Shown here: positions 59,537 through 64,000 of the stretch, in pieces
Layout of the letters: every line of letters begins with the position of its first letter
How positions within the stretch are numbered: position 1 is the stretch's first letter
Translations under genes and position numbers: made by a program
Assembly: GCA_003013855.2 (NCBI GenBank)
Contig: ML058447.1
Span: 4,340,001-4,404,000, forward strand
Origin: Liriodendron chinense
Lineage: Eukaryota; Streptophyta; Magnoliopsida; Magnoliales; Magnoliaceae
Direction of reading: 5' to 3'
DNA: 64,000 bases
The notes under the pieces: generated by a model
What the model saw: only the letters and a program-made list of their open reading frames with translations
Told to the model about the DNA's origin: nothing
Database searches by the model: none

Positions 59537-60341
59537 CCATCACCATCCACCCTTGATCCAGCACCCATGTAAATTAATGGGTGGACTATAAAATCTTAAC
59601 CATTGGATATCCATAAAGTGTGATTAAAACCTTTTAACAATTAAAACAGAAGATACAATAGTTATAAACATTTAAAACCATATAAGTGCAAGGCCCAACT
59701 AAAAACTACTTCATGGATGGTCCGATCAACAAGATCTAAGCCATAAAAGTGTTCCTAGGCAACCCATAGATCCCATGTTAGATCATATCATGATCATGCA
59801 CCCAACTACACCCACATATAAGCCGATGAATTGACCTCGTGAGGAGGGCCAAAGCACATTACACTAGGAACTTGAACTCCACAAGTCCTTGGGTTTAATG
59901 AATAGTCAAAGTTGGTACATATACAAGTCGATCTGGACCAAGTATGATGGGTTTCCCAATCAAAAGACTTTAAGCGATCCTCCAATGTAAGTGTCCAAAA
60001 GGTCTAAGAACAAGATCCCTTATCCATGAAAACTCACTCTCCTAGATGAGATGAGACAAAGGCACCAACTCAACTTTGAGCCTGATGGTGGAGACCTTCC
60101 ATCTCGATCCGTCATTGGTCCCCTTAATCAAGATGATCGCAGAACAACCACAGTTTCGTCTTAAAACCTACTAGGTGGTCATGGAGTAATAAGGTACTGA
60201 GATCCATGGAACACAACTTTCCCTTGGCCAGTGATCATTGCGCCCAAACCTAAGTTCCCAAGGACAACTAAGGAAACCCTCTCCTTTAACCATGTTTACA
60301 CATGCAGTTAAGGTACTCATTAATATAGCATTAATAACATG
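59537..60341. other. Gene-free intergenic DNA
   Basis: No open frame with a domain and no element ends are recognised between the LINE tail and the chromovirus LTR. Confidence 0.5.
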
Positions 60342-60976
60342 TGATGCAGGACCGTACTTTTCTACCCTAGGATGATAATAAAATCATATTCTAGTTAATG
60401 AGAGCAAGAATAATTAAAATTCAGCAACTAAATGCAAACCCAAATAATATCAAACAGAAATTATTTTAAATCTTAGGTTAAAACAGGATCGGCATTAGGA
60501 ACTAATAAGAAATTGAAGGATTAGGTCCCAATGGAGTTACGCAACTCCACATTAACATAGGATTAGGCCTTAAATCAAAGGGATTCACTAGTCTCTTAAA
60601 GGGATTAGGTGCAGGGTAAGCTATAGGTTAGAATAGATTTAGGTATTTGAGGAAAAGGGGGGAAATTTTGGGATTTAGGGTTAGGGATTTCGATTTGGGG
60701 AAAAATAGGATTCTAGGGTTAGGGATTTTGGGGGTTTTTTATCTAAGAGGGATGGGAAGCAAAGAGGAACAAAGGAGGGAGCAAGAGGGGTTGTCGCACG
60801 TGGCTTCCCGTGCGTGCGTGCGTGGGTGGGGAAAGGTAGTAGGGTGGTGGGGTTAGGTTTATGTGAGAAGGGAAGATGGGTAAGGGGCTAGGGTTTGAAG
60901 AAAAGAGAAGAAAAGATGAAGAAGAAGATAGAAGAGAGAGAAAGTTAGGGTTTGAGAAGAATATCTTGTAGGGGAT

Positions 60977-61015
<39 letters not shown>

Positions 61016-61589
61016 TGTGGATTCACACCACGTAGTAGCCTTGGATTTACCAAGGAAGGCTTCACACCTATGAAATCTCAAAGAGGGTTTAAAGAGACAG
61101 AGAACTTATATTTTTATTCAATGCTTCATAAAGGGGGGTAGGGGCATGTGAGGCTTTATAGCCCAAAAGGGCTATAAAGACCAAAATACCCTCTCAATTC
61201 TTTATTTTTCCAACTACGTCCCATCTCACACATAATGCAATAAAACCTAAAATAAAAGCAACTAATCATGGTATATGTAATCCAAACCACTAAAATAATA
61301 ATGTAAAATCCTAAAATCTATGATGGGCCATGATGACGATGGCCCATGATCAACGGTCCGATCAAGTCCTCCATGCGATCCGACGGTCCAATCGCCATGT
61401 CCATCAAATCCTCTAGTCTAGATGTCCTCCTCTAGCAGCCCACATGCATCTTCCTAGTGTAGGGTCTTCTAGATGCGCATACATGCTATGAGGGGTCTTC
61501 AAAACGGGTACTAGCCAAGTCACATAGAGACTGGGGCCCGCCTCCTCTAATACATGCATAGAGGCACACGTGATGTGATGTCCCCATCA
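60342..61589 (-). repeat. 3' LTR of the chromovirus
   Basis: Begins TGATGCAGGACCGTAC and ends GATGTCCCCATCA, with matching TGATG/CATCA inverted termini. It contains GATTTAGGGTTAGGG phrases near 60,675-60,725 and a (GA)n run of about 29 bp at 60,979-61,011. The partner LTR is outside the window, so the boundaries rest on termini and on the adjacent polypurine tract. Confidence 0.75.
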
Positions 61590-61607
61590 ACTCTCTCCAG
61601 CTGAGAA

Positions 61608-64000
61608 GATTTCGCATCTGGGCCTCTGGTGAAATAAAGCTCTGGTACCGCTCAAGTAAGCCCGGATCGACGCTCTGAAGCTCCGCCTCTGTTATCCATG
61701 TACTACCTGAAGTCGACCTATTCTTCCACTTGACTAGGAATTTTTTAAATCCTACTTAATGTGTGGAAACTACTTGGTGGTCCAAGATCTCCTCAATCTC
61801 CTCTTACCTAGTAAGTATTGATGGCACAGGAAGCAAAGGTTGGGAAGATAAATCAGGCAATGGCCATGGATCTTAGGACGGGTCTGGGTCACTAGAATGG
61901 TCAGATGGAGTGCTGGAAGAGGTATCTGGGGTCCCTTTAAAAGATACAAGATCCTCCACATTGAATGTAGAACTAATCCCCATGGAAGGTGGAAGATCTA
62001 TAACATACGCATCATGAACAATTCGCATTAATATTTAAAAGGTCCAACACTACGAGCTTATAATTTCTTAACTGTTCCATGTGGAAACCATTCTGGCCTA
62101 ATTCGGGCCATCACATAATCACCCACTTGATATTCATTGAATCTGCGATGAGAGTCAACTGAAAGTTTATATCATTCATTGCTCGCATTAATCCTTTGTC
62201 TGATTTCATTATGTAATGCATGAATATGCTGTGCGAAGGACTCTGCAGACTCTAATGGCCTATGTGACAATCACATGGGAATAAGATCAACAGGTTTTCT
62301 AAGCTTGTAACCATGTACAACTTCGAATTGATTCATGCCTATAGACCTATTGACCGAACTGTTATAGGCTAACTCTGCGATAGGTAAGACTGCATCCCAC
62401 GTCCTGGTGTGTTCACCCACGAGATATCTCAACAAATTACCAAGGCTCCTATTGACCACCTTTGTCCGGCCGTCAGTCTGAGGATGGTAAGCCGACGTAA
62501 ACTGGAGCTTAGTACCCATCATGTGACACAATGTCTTCCAGAAATAACTCATGAACCTGACATCCCAATCAGACAATAGTTTTGGGCAAACCATGCAAAC
62601 GGACTACCTCACTAAAGAATAACTTCGCAATGCTAGAGGCATCCGATGTCTTGAAACATAGAATAAAGTGGGCCATTTTTTAGAAACAATCCACAACAAA
62701 GATAGAATCATGCTTTTTGATAGTTTTGGGGAGCCCCAGCACGAAATCCATGCTAATGTCTTGCCACAACGTTGTGGTACTAACAAAGGTGTGTATAACC
62801 CCGTGTTTTGATTCTTCTGCTTTGTCAGCTGACAAGTACGACACTGCGCTATAATTTTGGCTATGTCTCGCTTGAGACTTGGGCAATAGAATCTATCTTC
62901 CACAAGGGCAATGGTCTTGTCATGACCAAAGTGACTTGCTGGTCCTCCAGAATGAAGCTCTCAAACGAGCAAATCTCGGAGAGAGGTACGAGGAATAGAG
63001 AGTTTGTCGCTTTTAAATAGGAAATTATCATTCAGGACAAATCCACTGTCATTCCTCGACGGGTCAACCAAGAGTAACGCATATACTGTTCCAAAATCTG
63101 GGTAAGCATGGTATTCATCTCTAAGTTGCTCAAACCCAGTAACCTCTACACTCGTGGACTGTAGAAGCATCACTCTGCGACTAAGGGCATCTGCAAGTTT
63201 GTTTTTAACCCCAGCCTTATGTTTCAATACAAACGAGTATTCCTAAAGAAACTCAGCCCACTTAGCATGCCTTGAGTTCAACTTCTTTTGGAAGTTAAGA
63301 TAACGTAAAGCCACATAATCAGAAAACAAGTCGAATTCTTATGGTGGCAAGTAATGACGCCAATGTCTCTACGACTGGACTATCGCATAGAACTCCTTGT
63401 CATAGGTAGAGTACCATTGCTTTGCCTCATTCAACTTCTCACTAAAATAAGCAATGGGGTGCCCTTCTTGACTAAGCACTCCACCTATACCTACACCAGA
63501 TGCATCACACATTACTTCAAAGACTTTGAAAAAGTCTGGAAGGCGCGTGACGAGAGCTTCGCTCATTTTGCCCTTTATCTCCTTGAAAGCTCTAGAAGCA
63601 GCTTTAGTCCATGCAAACTCCCATTTCTTTATGCAATTAGTAATGGGAGTCATGACGGAGTTAAACCCTCTAATGAACCACCTATAGAAAGTTGCTAAGC
63701 TGTGAAAGCTTCGCACCTCATGAATGTTCCGCAATTCTGGCCATTCTACTATGGCCCTGACCTTCTCAGGGTCTACCCTCATGCCCTCAGCTGATACAAT
63801 GAACCCTAAGAATATAACGCTCTCAAACATGAATGTATACTTCTTAAGGTTGGCATAAAGTTTCTCAGCTCTAAGGACCCCGTAGACTTGCCTCAGATGG
63901 TGGAGATGTTGATCCTTTGATGTGCTATAAATGAGAATGTCGTCATAGTACACAACAAGGAACTTACCCATAAAGGGTCTCAACACTTAGGTCATCACTC
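61608..64000 (-). pseudogene. Chromovirus pol: RT, RNase H, integrase, chromodomain
   Basis: RT (63,986-about 63,600) has the catalytic VVYYDDILIYS and FLGFIVSAEGMRVDPEKV. RNase H (about 63,560-63,370) has CDASGVGIGGVLSQ and HPIAYFSEKLN. Linker and H2C2 zinc region (63,227-62,830) include AQCRTCQ. Integrase core (about 62,820-62,270) shows DFVLGLPKT, then SDWDVRF, then the TDGRTKVVN stretch, where the third catalytic residue (normally Glu of TDGQTE) is Lys (codon 62,460-62,462). The chromodomain (61,757-61,608) reads FLVKWKNRS...STWITEAELQ. Frame breaks occur between integrase and chromodomain and around 63,230-63,360. The element is inactive despite good overall conservation. Confidence 0.85.

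Larger units (their letters stand above)
60342..64000 (-). mobile_element. Ty3/Gypsy chromovirus, runs off window
   Basis: Read on the - strand from the right edge: reverse transcriptase, RNase H, integrase, chromodomain, polypurine GGAGAGAG, then a 1.25-kb 3' LTR. Gag, protease and the 5' LTR lie beyond the window. The chromodomain at the integrase end places it in the plant chromoviruses, which use that module to target chromatin. Confidence 0.9.

Noticed and set aside
60660..60730. A telomere or interstitial telomeric block
   Set aside because: Only a few dispersed TTTAGGG-like words within an LTR, not a tandem array.
1..64000. tRNA genes, rRNA or CRISPR arrays
   Set aside because: tRNA-like boxes occur only inside SINEs without a full cloverleaf. 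No regularly spaced repeats with unique spacers exist, and the sequence is eukaryotic.

Overview
The window reads as nuclear DNA of a flowering plant: spliced GT-AG genes, plant-type Copia, Gypsy-chromovirus and LINE retrotransposons, hAT and Mutator-like miniature elements, tRNA-type SINEs, and one plant housekeeping gene. Many copies of a GTGGGGCCCACC-type element with motifs such as CCGTCCATCCATTTT recall magnoliid genomes. That placement is an inference from sequence flavour, not something proved here. One gene can be modelled completely: a CTP synthase (37,023-45,183, + strand; 21 coding exons, 625 residues, all introns GT-AG). One orphan exon matches the C-terminus of a D-family ABC transporter (52,091-52,285, - strand). 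Almost everything else is repeat. Layout. 0-5 kb: a Mutator-like MITE, a solo Copia LTR (+) with a perfect 5-bp target duplication, and a 2.5-kb non-autonomous Copia element (-) of the same LTR family. 5-17 kb: gene-free, with a SINE and a dense run of long-TIR MITEs, five of them packed end to end from 11.2 to 14.04 kb. 17.8-22.35 kb: an AT-rich, badly decayed Tnt1-like Copia (-) whose gag is split by a hAT-like MITE. 22.6-24.3 kb: more long-TIR MITEs. 25.3-26.5 kb: a dimeric MITE inside a single target duplication. 27-31.5 kb: an (AT)n tract, a SINE, a promoter-like segment and a Tat-like LTR. 32.4-36.2 kb: a SINE cluster and a hAT MITE with a perfect 8-bp duplication. 36.7-45.7 kb: the CTP synthase gene, with its own intronic insertions. 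45.7-50.1 kb: two TIR elements and minisatellites. 52-54.5 kb: the ABC-transporter exon and a 5'-truncated LINE. 54.57-57.1 kb: a non-coding LTR element (-). 57.5-59.54 kb: a 5'-truncated L1-like LINE (+). 60.34-64 kb: a Ty3/Gypsy chromovirus (-) running off the window edge. Functionally, the only intact activity I can support is pyrimidine nucleotide synthesis (UTP to CTP) by CTP synthase. Its most distinctive feature is a recent in-frame 21-residue tandem duplication in the C-terminal tail. I did not find a clearly new biological system. The best leads are that duplication, the tightly packed MITE block, the 29-G run inside an intronic hAT MITE, and the orphan ABC-transporter exon.
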